A DNA stretch of 64,000 bases from CAYWBU01 sp942491525 (lineage in GTDB: Bacteria > Desulfobacterota > Desulfomonilia > UBA1062), in assembly GCA_942491525.1 (NCBI GenBank), contig CALOBW010000039.1, positions 103,617-167,616 on the forward strand, in the 5' to 3' direction. Positions 8,828 through 16,616 of the stretch are shown here, piece after piece. Each line of letters begins with the position of its first letter. Positions within the stretch are counted from its first letter, which is position 1. A program made the position numbers and the translations under genes. The notes beneath the pieces were generated by a model. The model did no database searches. It worked only from the letters and a program-made list of their open reading frames with translations, and was not told the origin of the DNA.

Positions 8828-10099
8828 ATGACGATAACCAACCGGATGCTCGATTTTGATCGCGAACACATCTGGCATCCCTACACTTCAGCCCTCAAAC
8901 CCCTCACCTGTTATGGCGTCGAGTCTGCCGAGGGTGTGCGTTTGCATCTTGCCGACGGCCGCACGCTGATCGACGGCATGGCCTCCTGGTGGTGCGCCAT
9001 CCACGGCTACAACCATCCGGTTCTGAATGCGGCCATCAAAGATCAGGTTGATTCAATGGCCCATGTGATGTTCGGCGGCCTGACCCATGAACCGGCCATC
9101 AAGCTGGCTCAGAAACTTATCGAGATCACCGGCCTGCAGCATCTCTTCCTGGCCGATTCCGGCTCGGTCAGCGTTGAGGTGGCCATCAAGATGGCGCTGC
9201 AGTACTGGCAGGCGGCCGGGAAAGCGGACAAGAACAGGCTGCTGACGGTCAGAAGCGGCTATCATGGCGACACCTTCGGGGCCATGGCGGTCTGTGATCC
9301 GGTGAACGGCATGCACTCGCTCTTCAGCGGGGTTTTGCCTGAGCACATCTTTGCTGAGGCCCCGGCCTGTTCTTATGATGATGCCTGGGATGAAAAATTT
9401 ATTTCTGATTTTAGATCTAAGCTGGAAGATCATGCCCATGAGATAGCGGCGGTGATCATCGAACCGGTGGTTCAGGGCGCCGGCGGCATGCGCATCTATT
9501 CGCCCGAATATGTCCGGCGCGTATCCGAACTCTGCGACGAGCACAATGTGCTCCTGATCCTGGATGAGATCGCCACCGGCTTCGGCCGTACCGGGACGCT
9601 CTTCGCCTTTGAGCAGGCCGGCATCAAGCCCGATATTCTCTGCCTGGGCAAGGCCCTGACCGGCGGCTATATGACCATGGCCGCCACCCTGACCAGCCGT
9701 AAGGTTGCCGAGGGCATCTCGGCTGACGGCGGGGTCTTCATGCACGGCCCGACCTTCATGGCCAATCCGCTGGCCTGCGCGGTGGCTTGCGCCAGCATCG
9801 AGCTGCTGTTGAGCTCTCCCTGGCAGGAACGGATTAAAAATATCGAGAAAATTCTCAAGGCCGAGCTGGAGCCCTGTCGGCAATCAGAGCTGGTTGCGGA
9901 TGTACGGGTTTTGGGTGCCATCGGCGTAATCGAAATGAAAGATCCGCTGGAGGTGGCCGCCACCCAGGAGAAACTTATCGAGCGCGGCGTCTGGCTGCGG
10001 CCCTTCGGCAAACTGCTCTACACCATGCCGCCCTACATCATCAGTGATGATGAGCTGCGCAGCGTGACTGATGCCATGCAAGTTGTTGCCGGCTCTTGA
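8828..10099 (+). CDS. bioA: adenosylmethionine-8-amino-7-oxononanoate aminotransferase
   Basis: Biotin synthesis enzyme (DAPA aminotransferase) that transfers the amino group of SAM to 8-amino-7-oxononanoate; PLP-dependent. 423 residues. The N-terminus IWHPYTSALKPL is the family's substrate-entry motif, MASWWCAIHGYNHP is the paired-Trp motif of BioA proper, and the PLP lysine is in LCLGKALTGGYMT. No clear ribosome site precedes ATG 8828. No other bio gene is in the window. It uses SAM as amino donor, and the SAM cycle operon lies close by, though on the opposite strand. Confidence 0.93.
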   Translation: MTITNRMLDFDREHIWHPYTSALKPLTCYGVESAEGVRLHLADGRTLIDGMASWWCAIHGYNHPVLNAAIKDQVDSMAHVMFGGLTHEPAIKLAQKLIEITGLQHLFLADSGSVSVEVAIKMALQYWQAAGKADKNRLLTVRSGYHGDTFGAMAVCDPVNGMHSLFSGVLPEHIFAEAPACSYDDAWDEKFISDFRSKLEDHAHEIAAVIIEPVVQGAGGMRIYSPEYVRRVSELCDEHNVLLILDEIATGFGRTGTLFAFEQAGIKPDILCLGKALTGGYMTMAATLTSRKVAEGISADGGVFMHGPTFMANPLACAVACASIELLLSSPWQERIKNIEKILKAELEPCRQSELVADVRVLGAIGVIEMKDPLEVAATQEKLIERGVWLRPFGKLLYTMPPYIISDDELRSVTDAMQVVAGS

Positions 10100-10185
10100 A
10101 TCTTCGGAGTCTGGTCTGTATAAACAAACCATTGGCTCAACTTAAGAACCGCTCATGCTTGCCATTACAATGTGGAGGTGTAGTG

Positions 10186-11055
10186 ATGAGAACTGTCTGG
10201 AGCTTTATCTGTCTGTTGCTGTTTGCAACCCCTGGTCTGGCCGCCATTTCTGAGATTGACGCCCTGCACGACCGGGCCTTCAACCGAATCTATAACATTG
10301 CCTGTGATCAAGAGGCCGCCGAGCTGCATAAAGAGGCCTTTTTGCTGGCCGAGCAGGCGGTGGCCGCCGATCCCGACAACTATGAGCTGCTCTGGCGCGG
10401 CGCGCGTCAGGCCGCCCTCTACGGCGAAGCCGCCAATGATTTGCGCTTTGAGGGCTGGGAAAGGGAGTGCGTTGAGATCGGCAAGCGCGGCATGGACATG
10501 GGCAGCCGCGCCCAGCAGATCGCGCCCGAGCGCGTGGAGGCCTACTTCTGGCGCAGCTACGCTCTGGGGGTCTACCGCTACGGCCTGGGCGACGGCATCA
10601 CCGGCATCATCGCCGCCATCAAGGAGGGTTTCCTCTCCAAGGCCAAGGAGGATTCCGAAGGCGGCTACAAGGCAGATCCGGCCTATTTGGACTACATGCC
10701 GGTCAGCACCTACATCTGTTTCCTTTCCAACATCCCGGCCGCCATCCCGGTCTCAGGCTATGGCTACCGCAAGGCGCGCTACACCAAGGCTATGGAACTC
10801 TACGATGACTACAAACGCGACATCGCCCGCAGCAAGGCGTACTTTAAGGCCAACGCCTACCACTGGGACGTGCTCTCGCTCTACATGGCCGAAAATCTGG
10901 TCAATGCCGTCGATGTGCTCAAGCTGGAGGGCGCGGAACGCCAGGCTGTGCTGGCCGATGCGCGCTGGTTTGCCGAGCTGGGGACCGAGTCCAACCGGCC
11001 TTCGTTTAAGGCTAAGAGTCAGGCTATTTTGGATGATGCGAATAACTGGGATTAG
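10186..11055 (+). CDS. exported TPR-like protein, TRAP transporter T-component-like
   Basis: 289 residues with a clear signal peptide (MRTVWSFICLLLFATPGLA, cleaved near AAI). The mature part is helical and TPR-like (LLAEQAVAADPDNYELLWRGARQA, here noted as a repeat around residues 50-80) and includes YFWRSYALGVYRYG. The whole reminds me of periplasmic TatT proteins that accompany some TRAP transporters, but no TRAP genes are nearby, so a free-standing periplasmic scaffold is equally possible. ATG 10186 follows TGGAGGTG; an upstream in-frame start at 10096 would bury the signal peptide. Confidence 0.6.
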   Translation: MRTVWSFICLLLFATPGLAAISEIDALHDRAFNRIYNIACDQEAAELHKEAFLLAEQAVAADPDNYELLWRGARQAALYGEAANDLRFEGWERECVEIGKRGMDMGSRAQQIAPERVEAYFWRSYALGVYRYGLGDGITGIIAAIKEGFLSKAKEDSEGGYKADPAYLDYMPVSTYICFLSNIPAAIPVSGYGYRKARYTKAMELYDDYKRDIARSKAYFKANAYHWDVLSLYMAENLVNAVDVLKLEGAERQAVLADARWFAELGTESNRPSFKAKSQAILDDANNWD

Positions 11056-11091
11056 GGTATCGCGAAGCCGCTGAAAATTTTCCAAGGGGGT

Positions 11092-11123
11092 CTGGGGGAC
11101 GCTTTTATAAAAGGGTCCCCCAG
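11092..11123. terminator. bidirectional terminator between convergent genes
   Basis: A 9-bp stem CTGGGGGAC / GTCCCCCAG encloses an inner CTTTTATAAAAG repeat, so the structure is a two-level hairpin. It lies between the stops of the TPR protein and the cysteine desulfidase and could serve both. Confidence 0.65.
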
Positions 11124-11129
11124 CTTCTC

Positions 11130-12449
11130 TTAGTGTATCTGCTCAAACTCCTTATTGATCATAATATTCAAAATAGTCCGGTCGGTCTCAATCATGCCCT
11201 GGGCGCTGAGGGCCCCCACGTTCTGCATGGTCTTCTCCGAGCTGGTGGCCACGATGCCGTCGGTGGCCTTGATGTCGATGCCGTGCAGGGCGAAGAGGGC
11301 CGACTGCACGGCGGTGCCGGCGGCGGTGGAGAGCTTGAGCGAGCAGCCGGCCTTGGCGCCGTCGCAGATCACGCCGGCCAGGTCGCCGATCAGGTTTTTG
11401 ATAGCGTTGGCGATGTGCTGCAGGGTGCCGCCCATCAGGTAGGTGATGCCGCCGGTGGCGCCGGCGCCGGCCGCTACCGAGCAGCCGCAGACCGCCGAGA
11501 GGCGTCCGGTGTAGGCCTTGATGTAGGCCGTGATCAGGTGGCTGAGGGCGATCGCCTTGAGGATGCGGGTCTCATCTTCGATCTCGAGGTAGTCCTTGAT
11601 GGCCCAGATGGGCAGGATGGCGGTCAATCCGTGGTTGCCGCTGCCGGCCGAGCTCATGGCGGGCAGTTTGACGCCCGACATGCGCGCGTCCGAGGCGGCC
11701 GAGGTCAGGATGCGGGCCGAGAGGATCATGTCCTTCTTGAGCAGGCCTTCGCGCACCAGCCGTTCAAAGGTCAGGCCGACGCCCAGGCCGGGGCCGAAGG
11801 TCAGGCCGTGGTTGGCCAGCTTGAGGTTGTAGGTCACGCCTTCGGCGATATAGTTGAGGTCGTCATCATCGAGCTGGTCAAGCATGGCGATCAGCTCGTC
11901 CAGGCTCAAAGAGCTGAGCCAGGCCTCCATGTCGGCCAGTTCGCTGCGCCCGCCGCTGCTCTTGCAGAGCAGGGGGTGCTCTTTGATCTCGTTGCCGTTC
12001 AGCTTGAGCATGGTGATGGCGTTGTGCAGCTTCTCAATGGTGGCTTCAGCAACATCGTGCCCGGTTCTGAGGATGGTATGGATGTAGATGCCCTGCTTTT
12101 CGGGCATCAGTTCAATCTTGACGCTCTTTTCGCGGATGAAGCGGCGCGCATCCTTGAGGGTCTGGTCGTTGATGGGGTCCAGCACCTCCAGCATCAGGGC
12201 CGGGTCGCCGCCGAGGGCGCCCAGGGTGGCGGCCAGATCGATGCCGCTGGCGCCTTTGGTGCCGGGGATCGAGACCGCCATGGCGTTCTTGTAGATGTTG
12301 GGGTCCAGGAAGACCTCGATGCTGTTGATCTCCTGGCCGTCCAAGAGGCCGGCGGCGGCGGCGGTGCAGAGGGCCACGGCGGTTGGCTCGGTGCAGCCCA
12401 GAGCCGGTGCAACCTCAAGTTTCAAAATGTCCTTAATGGCATATGGCAT
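11130..12449 (-). CDS. L-cysteine desulfidase family protein (UPF0597 / serine dehydratase-like)
   Basis: Member of the CyuA/YhaM family, Fe-S enzymes that break L-cysteine into pyruvate, ammonia and sulfide (some members act on serine). 439 residues, full length. Likely cluster cysteines are in APALGCTEPTAV (N-terminus), AVCGCSVAAGAGA and CDGAKAGCSLK, the positions expected for the [4Fe-4S] ligands in the archaeal CyuA relative. No signal peptide. It diverges from a TetR gene, with a 20-base palindrome lying between them and close to a possible -35 box of this gene. Its partners across the divergence suggest that it consumes cysteine released by the ATC hydrolase and M20 enzyme. Confidence 0.85.
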   Translation of the reverse strand: MPYAIKDILKLEVAPALGCTEPTAVALCTAAAAGLLDGQEINSIEVFLDPNIYKNAMAVSIPGTKGASGIDLAATLGALGGDPALMLEVLDPINDQTLKDARRFIREKSVKIELMPEKQGIYIHTILRTGHDVAEATIEKLHNAITMLKLNGNEIKEHPLLCKSSGGRSELADMEAWLSSLSLDELIAMLDQLDDDDLNYIAEGVTYNLKLANHGLTFGPGLGVGLTFERLVREGLLKKDMILSARILTSAASDARMSGVKLPAMSSAGSGNHGLTAILPIWAIKDYLEIEDETRILKAIALSHLITAYIKAYTGRLSAVCGCSVAAGAGATGGITYLMGGTLQHIANAIKNLIGDLAGVICDGAKAGCSLKLSTAAGTAVQSALFALHGIDIKATDGIVATSSEKTMQNVGALSAQGMIETDRTILNIMINKEFEQIH

Positions 12450-12489
12450 GGTAAATCCCCCTTTTAGATTTTTTCTAGATAGCAGAACC

Positions 12490-12509
12490 TGAATCTGAAT
12501 TCAAATTCA
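12490..12509. promoter_or_regulatory. candidate TetR operator in the cyuA-like/tetR divergence
   Basis: TGAATCTGAATTCAAATTCA is a 20-base palindrome with one mismatched pair, built on nested TGAATTCA and TGAAT/ATTCA arms. It ends 2 bases before the -35 of the tetR promoter and overlaps a possible -35 (TTGAAT) of the divergent cysteine desulfidase gene, so one bound dimer could control both. Confidence 0.6.
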
Positions 12510-12511
12510 AA

Positions 12512-12541
12512 TTGACAGCGACTGAAGGCCCGGTTTATTAA
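12512..12541 (+). promoter_or_regulatory. tetR promoter, predicted leaderless
   Basis: TTGACA, 18 bases, TATTAA. The -10 ends 6 bases before the ATG of the TetR gene, and there is no ribosome binding site, so the transcript should start at or beside the start codon. Confidence 0.55.
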
Positions 12542-12547
12542 ACAGAG

Positions 12548-13153
12548 ATGTCCAGAGAGAGAGTAATTAAGGCCCCGGTTCAGAAACGCTCCCGCGCGAC
12601 CCATCAGAAGATATTGAATGCGGCCCGCGAGATGATCGCCGAAGTCGGTTTTGACGCCCTGACCGCCAATATGATTGCGGAGCGGGCCGGGGTGGCCGTG
12701 GGCAGCCTCTATGCCCACTTTGCCAATAAGCAGCAGATATTTCTGACGATTCTGGATGAACATGCCGGCAACGTCTATGCCTATACCCGTCAATCCCTGC
12801 ATCAAATCATGGAGCAGGGCGAGAGTCTTGAGGAGGCCATCGACTGGCTGATTCCGGGTCTCTATGCCGCCAACAAGCTCTATGGCCAGCTGAATGTTGA
12901 GCTGGCCCGCTTTGTGCTGGTGGACAGAGATGCGGCCGAGATCCACAAACATTGGGAGGACAAGGAGGATGAGGAGATTCTGGCCTTCCTGATGCACTTT
13001 GCCGAGCGGGCCAAGGGGCACGACATCAAAACCGCGGCCATGATCGTGCATCTCTCCATCCGCGAAGTTTTCCGTCATCTTTTCCAGAACTCCCTCGATG
13101 AGGATCAGGTTCTGGGTGAATTTCAGCAAATGCTTAAAAATATGATTAAATAA
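12548..13153 (+). CDS. TetR/AcrR family transcriptional regulator
   Basis: 201 residues. Residues 15-62 form the TetR DNA-binding domain: THQKILNAAREMIAEVGFDA, then the recognition helix region IAERAGVAVGSLYAHFANK. The remainder is the all-helical ligand and dimer domain. It stands first in a plus-strand group (TetR, ATC hydrolase, two membrane proteins, M20 enzyme) and diverges from the cysteine desulfidase. The perfect-looking palindrome upstream is its likely operator, so I expect it to repress itself and both arms until a substrate or thiol is present. The start lacks a ribosome site; see the promoter entry. Confidence 0.92.
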   Translation: MSRERVIKAPVQKRSRATHQKILNAAREMIAEVGFDALTANMIAERAGVAVGSLYAHFANKQQIFLTILDEHAGNVYAYTRQSLHQIMEQGESLEEAIDWLIPGLYAANKLYGQLNVELARFVLVDRDAAEIHKHWEDKEDEEILAFLMHFAERAKGHDIKTAAMIVHLSIREVFRHLFQNSLDEDQVLGEFQQMLKNMIK

Positions 13154-13163
13154 GGAGGATATT

Positions 13164-13715
13164 ATGAGTGATCTGCAGAGGGAAAAAGAAAAGGGCATGA
13201 GTGTCTGGTATCTTAAGGATGTGCTGCCGATGCGCAAGATTATCCGCGATAAATTTCAGACCCCCGGCTTCGGCCTGGCCGCCCAGCTCTTCAGCGTCAT
13301 GGCCAAGCTGATCATTGAGAAGCTCGGGCCGGAGGAGGGCGAGGCCCTGATCAAGGAGGCCGTTGAAACTTTCGGCCGCGAGCGCGGCAAGCGCATCGCC
13401 GAGAACGTCAAGGCCCAGGGCAAGGATCTCTCCTTCAAAAACTGGCTGATCTACACCGATGTGGACGGCGGCAACTTCCCGGTCCAGCCGCGCATCGATC
13501 AGGGCGATCTGGTGGCCGACGTGGGCGCCTGCAGCTTTATCACCGCCGCCGACAAGTGGGGTCTGCGCGACTATGCCAAGCTCTACTGCAAGTATGCCGA
13601 CTACGCCATTCTGGAAGGTTACAACCCGGATGTGCTGCTCAAGTTGGATACCCGCCATGACAGCGGCCAGGATCACTGCTGCTTCAGGTATGTTATGAAA
13701 GAGGAGAACAAGTAG
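13164..13715 (+). CDS. L-2-amino-thiazoline-4-carboxylic acid hydrolase family protein
   Basis: 183 residues, matching the ATC hydrolase family (Pfam family ATC_hydrolase). The known member opens the ring of L-2-amino-thiazoline-4-carboxylate on the way to cysteine, giving a carbamoyl-cysteine. The conserved C-terminal half is visible: a cysteine in VGACSFITAADKWG, YCKYADYAILEGYNP, and the closing GQDHCCFRY. No signal peptide or membrane helix. Most family members are uncharacterised, so the exact substrate is an inference, supported here by a cysteine desulfidase across the divergent promoter and an M20 amidohydrolase downstream. AAGGAGG precedes the start, 10 bases after the TetR stop. Confidence 0.75.
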   Translation: MSDLQREKEKGMSVWYLKDVLPMRKIIRDKFQTPGFGLAAQLFSVMAKLIIEKLGPEEGEALIKEAVETFGRERGKRIAENVKAQGKDLSFKNWLIYTDVDGGNFPVQPRIDQGDLVADVGACSFITAADKWGLRDYAKLYCKYADYAILEGYNPDVLLKLDTRHDSGQDHCCFRYVMKEENK

Positions 13716-13724
13716 AGACTGGCT

Positions 13725-13752
13725 CTCCCCGACTTGGGGAGGCGTTTTTTTA
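13725..13752 (+). terminator. intrinsic terminator or attenuator
   Basis: CTCCCC-GACTT-GGGGAG followed by GCG and seven T. It stands inside what otherwise looks like one operon, between the ATC hydrolase gene and the DUF5058 gene, so it may reduce expression of the membrane proteins or mark a second transcript start. Confidence 0.75.
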
Positions 13753-13769
13753 TAATTTGAGGAGGATTT

Positions 13770-14516
13770 ATGGAAAAGTTTAGTGATTTTGCTAACTCCG
13801 GTATGCTCTACGCCTTCGGGGCGGTCATCGCCCTCTTCATTCTGCTGGAGTCTGTCGTGTTTCTGTGGCGGGCCTACGGTGAGGGCAAGCGCATCGGCAT
13901 GTCCAAGGCTATTTTGAATCAGGCGGTCAGTTCCAGCGCCATCTTCACGGTTCTGCCCTCGGTGGGCATCTTGCTGGGGGTGGTCGCGCTTTCCGGTTCG
14001 CTGGGGGTGCCGCTGCCCTGGATGCGGCTGACGGTTATCGGGGCCCTGCACTATGAGTTGATGGCGGCTGATATCGCGGCCACCGGGGTCGGTCTCTCCA
14101 AACTGCCGACCCTGGCCGAGATGACGCCCGAAGTCTTCGTGCCTATCTCCATGGTGATGACCCTCGGTATCCTCTGGGGCGTGCTGCTGGTGATCGTGGG
14201 TTTGAAGGGCTATCAGAAGAAGGTCTCCAGCTTCTCCAAGAAGAACAACCGCTGGGGCGAGATCCTCTTCGGGGCCATGTTCATCGGCATGGTCTGCGCT
14301 TACATCGGTCGTGGAGCTTCAGAGGTCAGGGGAACAGACAGTGTTGCCGGGGACTGGACCTCGGTGATCGTCATTCTGAGTTCTTTCGTCTGCATGGGCT
14401 TCTTCTCGGTTCTGATCAAAAAACTTGACTGGAAGTGGCTGGAGAACTTCTCGCTGGCCTTCAGCATGTTTTTCGGCATGGCCATGGCTGTGGCCTTTAA
14501 CTACTACGGGGTGTAA
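13770..14516 (+). CDS. DUF5058 family membrane protein
   Basis: 248 residues with about six transmembrane segments (for example around residues 12-33, 50-75, 125-148, 165-182, 198-215 and 222-245). It matches DUF5058, a family of unknown function; I recall members next to a second small membrane protein and a peptidase, as here. GGAGG lies before ATG. Two bases separate it from the next membrane gene, so the two probably make one complex. In this setting a permease for a small amino-acid-like substrate is the simplest idea, but no transport motif proves it. Confidence 0.75.
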   Translation: MEKFSDFANSGMLYAFGAVIALFILLESVVFLWRAYGEGKRIGMSKAILNQAVSSSAIFTVLPSVGILLGVVALSGSLGVPLPWMRLTVIGALHYELMAADIAATGVGLSKLPTLAEMTPEVFVPISMVMTLGILWGVLLVIVGLKGYQKKVSSFSKKNNRWGEILFGAMFIGMVCAYIGRGASEVRGTDSVAGDWTSVIVILSSFVCMGFFSVLIKKLDWKWLENFSLAFSMFFGMAMAVAFNYYGV

Positions 14517-14518
14517 CT

Positions 14519-15175
14519 ATGGCAAAAAATTATGAAGATCTGGTCCATCTGCGTGGACGAATCTGGACAATTGTAGCCCTGATCCTGATGCTTTCGATTC
14601 CCTCGGTGATCTCAATCACCCTTGATCTGCCGCCCGACTGGAAGGCGGTCATGACCGGCGTGGGTATGCTGGCGGTCATGATGCTGCCGGGTGCGGTTAT
14701 TGAGGTCCTGACCTATGCGCCGCTCTTGGGCAGCGGCGCCACCTACTTGGCCTTTGTGACGGGCAACCTCTCGAACCTGAAGATTCCCTGCGCCATGAAC
14801 GCCAAGGAGCTGGCCGGCACCGAGTTCGGCACGCCCGAGAACGAGGTGGTGGCGACCCTTTCGGTGGCCAGCTCAACCATTGTGACCACCCTGGTGGTCT
14901 CGACCGGCGTGCTGATGCTGGCGCCCCTGACGCCCTTTCTGGAGAACCCGCTGCTGCAGCCGGCCTTCCGTACCGTGATCTACGCCCTCTTCGGCGCGCT
15001 GGGGTACAAGTACTTCATGGCCCACCCCAAGATCGCGGTCCTGCCCCTGACTGTCACCGTGGGGCTTTGCCTGCTCTTTCCGGCTGCCGCCCACAACATC
15101 TCTCTGCTGATTCTGGGCTCAGCCACGGTCTCGATAGTGTTTGCCTTCATCCTGTTTAAGAAGAATTTGATCTGA
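14519..15175 (+). CDS. membrane protein, partner of DUF5058
   Basis: 218 residues, about six hydrophobic segments (VALILMLSIPSVISITL, VGMLAVMMLPGAVIEVL, a long central pair, and a C-terminal LLILGSATVSIVFAFIL). GSGATYLAFVTGNLSNLKIP in the second loop looks like a conserved functional loop. I do not recognise a named family. Its tight coupling to the DUF5058 gene suggests a two-subunit membrane complex, perhaps a permease in which each subunit contributes half of the helices. Confidence 0.65.
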   Translation: MAKNYEDLVHLRGRIWTIVALILMLSIPSVISITLDLPPDWKAVMTGVGMLAVMMLPGAVIEVLTYAPLLGSGATYLAFVTGNLSNLKIPCAMNAKELAGTEFGTPENEVVATLSVASSTIVTTLVVSTGVLMLAPLTPFLENPLLQPAFRTVIYALFGALGYKYFMAHPKIAVLPLTVTVGLCLLFPAAAHNISLLILGSATVSIVFAFILFKKNLI

Positions 15176-15188
15176 TCTGGAGAGAATT

Positions 15189-16616
15189 ATGAAATATATC
15201 CGTATTGTTATCAAACTGGTCCTGTTGCCGCTGCTGGCGGCGCTGATCAATGCGCTCAAGGTTGGCCGGAAGCCCGGCAAGCCCAAGGTTTTGGACAGCT
15301 CGCGTTATGACAAGTATGCCCGGGACCTGGCGCGCATGATCCGGCGCCGGACCATTGCCAAGGAGGCCGAGAAGTATGCGGCCGACTTTGAGGGATTCAA
15401 TCGCGATCTGGCGGAGTTATTCCCGGCCGTGCATGCAAAATTGGAGAAGATCGAGCTGGGCGGGGCCCTGCTCTACCGCTGGCCCGGCAAAGATTCAGGG
15501 CGCGAGCCGATCCTGCTCATGTCGCACCTGGATGTGGTGGACTCCGAGGGTGAGTGGCAGCAGCCGGCCTTTGAGGGCGTCATCAGGGACGGCATCATCT
15601 GGGGCCGCGGCGCGGTCGACACCAAGGGGCCGCTCTGCGCCATCTTCAATGCCGTTGAGGAGCTGCTGGGCGAGGGCTTCATGCCTGAGCGGGATGTCTA
15701 CATCGCCTCCTCGCACAATGAGGAGATCCTGGGCGACGGCGCCCTTAAGACGGTTGAGTACTTCAAGGCGCAGGGCATCCGCCTGGAGATGGTCATGGAC
15801 GAAGGCGGCGCGGTCATCGATCCGCCCATGCCCGGCATCAAGAACAATTTTGCCATGATCGCCATGCACGAGAAGGGGCGGGCGACCCTCAGGTTTACGG
15901 CCAAGGCCCCGGTCTCCCACAGTCTGAACGTCTCGATCGGCGCCCCGCTGGTCAATCTGGCCCACTTTGTCGCGCAGGTCGACAGTAGACCGCCCTTTAT
16001 CCGCAAGCTCAATCCGCAGGTGCGCGCCATGTTTGGCAGTCTGGCGCCCTACATGGGCCTGCCCCAGCGCCTGCTCTTCGCCAACCTCTGGCTCTTCGGT
16101 CCGCTCTTTGTGCGCCTGATGCCCAAGGTCAACGAGTCGGCCGCCGCCATGCTCGGCACCACCATCGTCTTCACCCAGGCCAGCGGCAGTGACTCGCCCC
16201 AGGTGGCGCCCAAGGAGGCTACCATCACCGGCTACCTGCGCTACACCTTCAAGGAGGATCTGGAGATTGAGCTGGAAAATCTAAGGGAGCTGGCCCTCAA
16301 GCATGATATTGAGATGGAGGTGCTGGAAATTGAGCCCTATGCGGTGCCCTCGGATGTCAACAGCCCGGTCTTCAGCTATGTGCGCGGCTGCATCAATGAG
16401 GTCCTGCCCGATGTGGGCGTGGCGCCCTTCATCCTGCTGGCCGGCACCGATGCCCGGCGCTACAGCTGCATCTGTGACAATCTGATCCGCTTTGCGCCGA
16501 TCCGCATCAATGACCAGCAGCTTAAGAGCGTGCACAACATCGATGAGAACATCTCAATCAAGGCTCTCGGCGATGCCGTGCACCTCTATAAGCGCATCAT
16601 CAGGGGTTACCGCTGA
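15189..16616 (+). CDS. M20 family metallo-amidohydrolase, membrane-anchored
   Basis: 475 residues, M20 dizinc peptidase/amidohydrolase closest to the carboxypeptidase S / PM20D1 group, which cleaves terminal residues or N-acyl amino acids. A basic-hydrophobic N-terminus (residues 5-22) is probably a signal anchor. Zinc-site motifs are MSHLDVVD, GRGAVDTKGP, the Glu pair in SSHNEEILG, MDEGG and the late His in SVHNIDENI. M20 enzymes also include N-carbamoyl amino acid hydrolases, so it could complete the conversion of an ATC-derived carbamoyl-cysteine. The last gene of the plus-strand group; it overlaps the convergent chemoreceptor gene by 10 bases. Confidence 0.82.
   Translation: MKYIRIVIKLVLLPLLAALINALKVGRKPGKPKVLDSSRYDKYARDLARMIRRRTIAKEAEKYAADFEGFNRDLAELFPAVHAKLEKIELGGALLYRWPGKDSGREPILLMSHLDVVDSEGEWQQPAFEGVIRDGIIWGRGAVDTKGPLCAIFNAVEELLGEGFMPERDVYIASSHNEEILGDGALKTVEYFKAQGIRLEMVMDEGGAVIDPPMPGIKNNFAMIAMHEKGRATLRFTAKAPVSHSLNVSIGAPLVNLAHFVAQVDSRPPFIRKLNPQVRAMFGSLAPYMGLPQRLLFANLWLFGPLFVRLMPKVNESAAAMLGTTIVFTQASGSDSPQVAPKEATITGYLRYTFKEDLEIELENLRELALKHDIEMEVLEIEPYAVPSDVNSPVFSYVRGCINEVLPDVGVAPFILLAGTDARRYSCICDNLIRFAPIRINDQQLKSVHNIDENISIKALGDAVHLYKRIIRGYR

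Noticed and set aside
11133..12467. Long plus-strand open frame opposite the cysteine desulfidase
   Set aside because: Composed of Gly/Ala/Val/His/Asp runs typical of the antisense of a G+C-rich gene; the minus-strand protein is a full-length known family.
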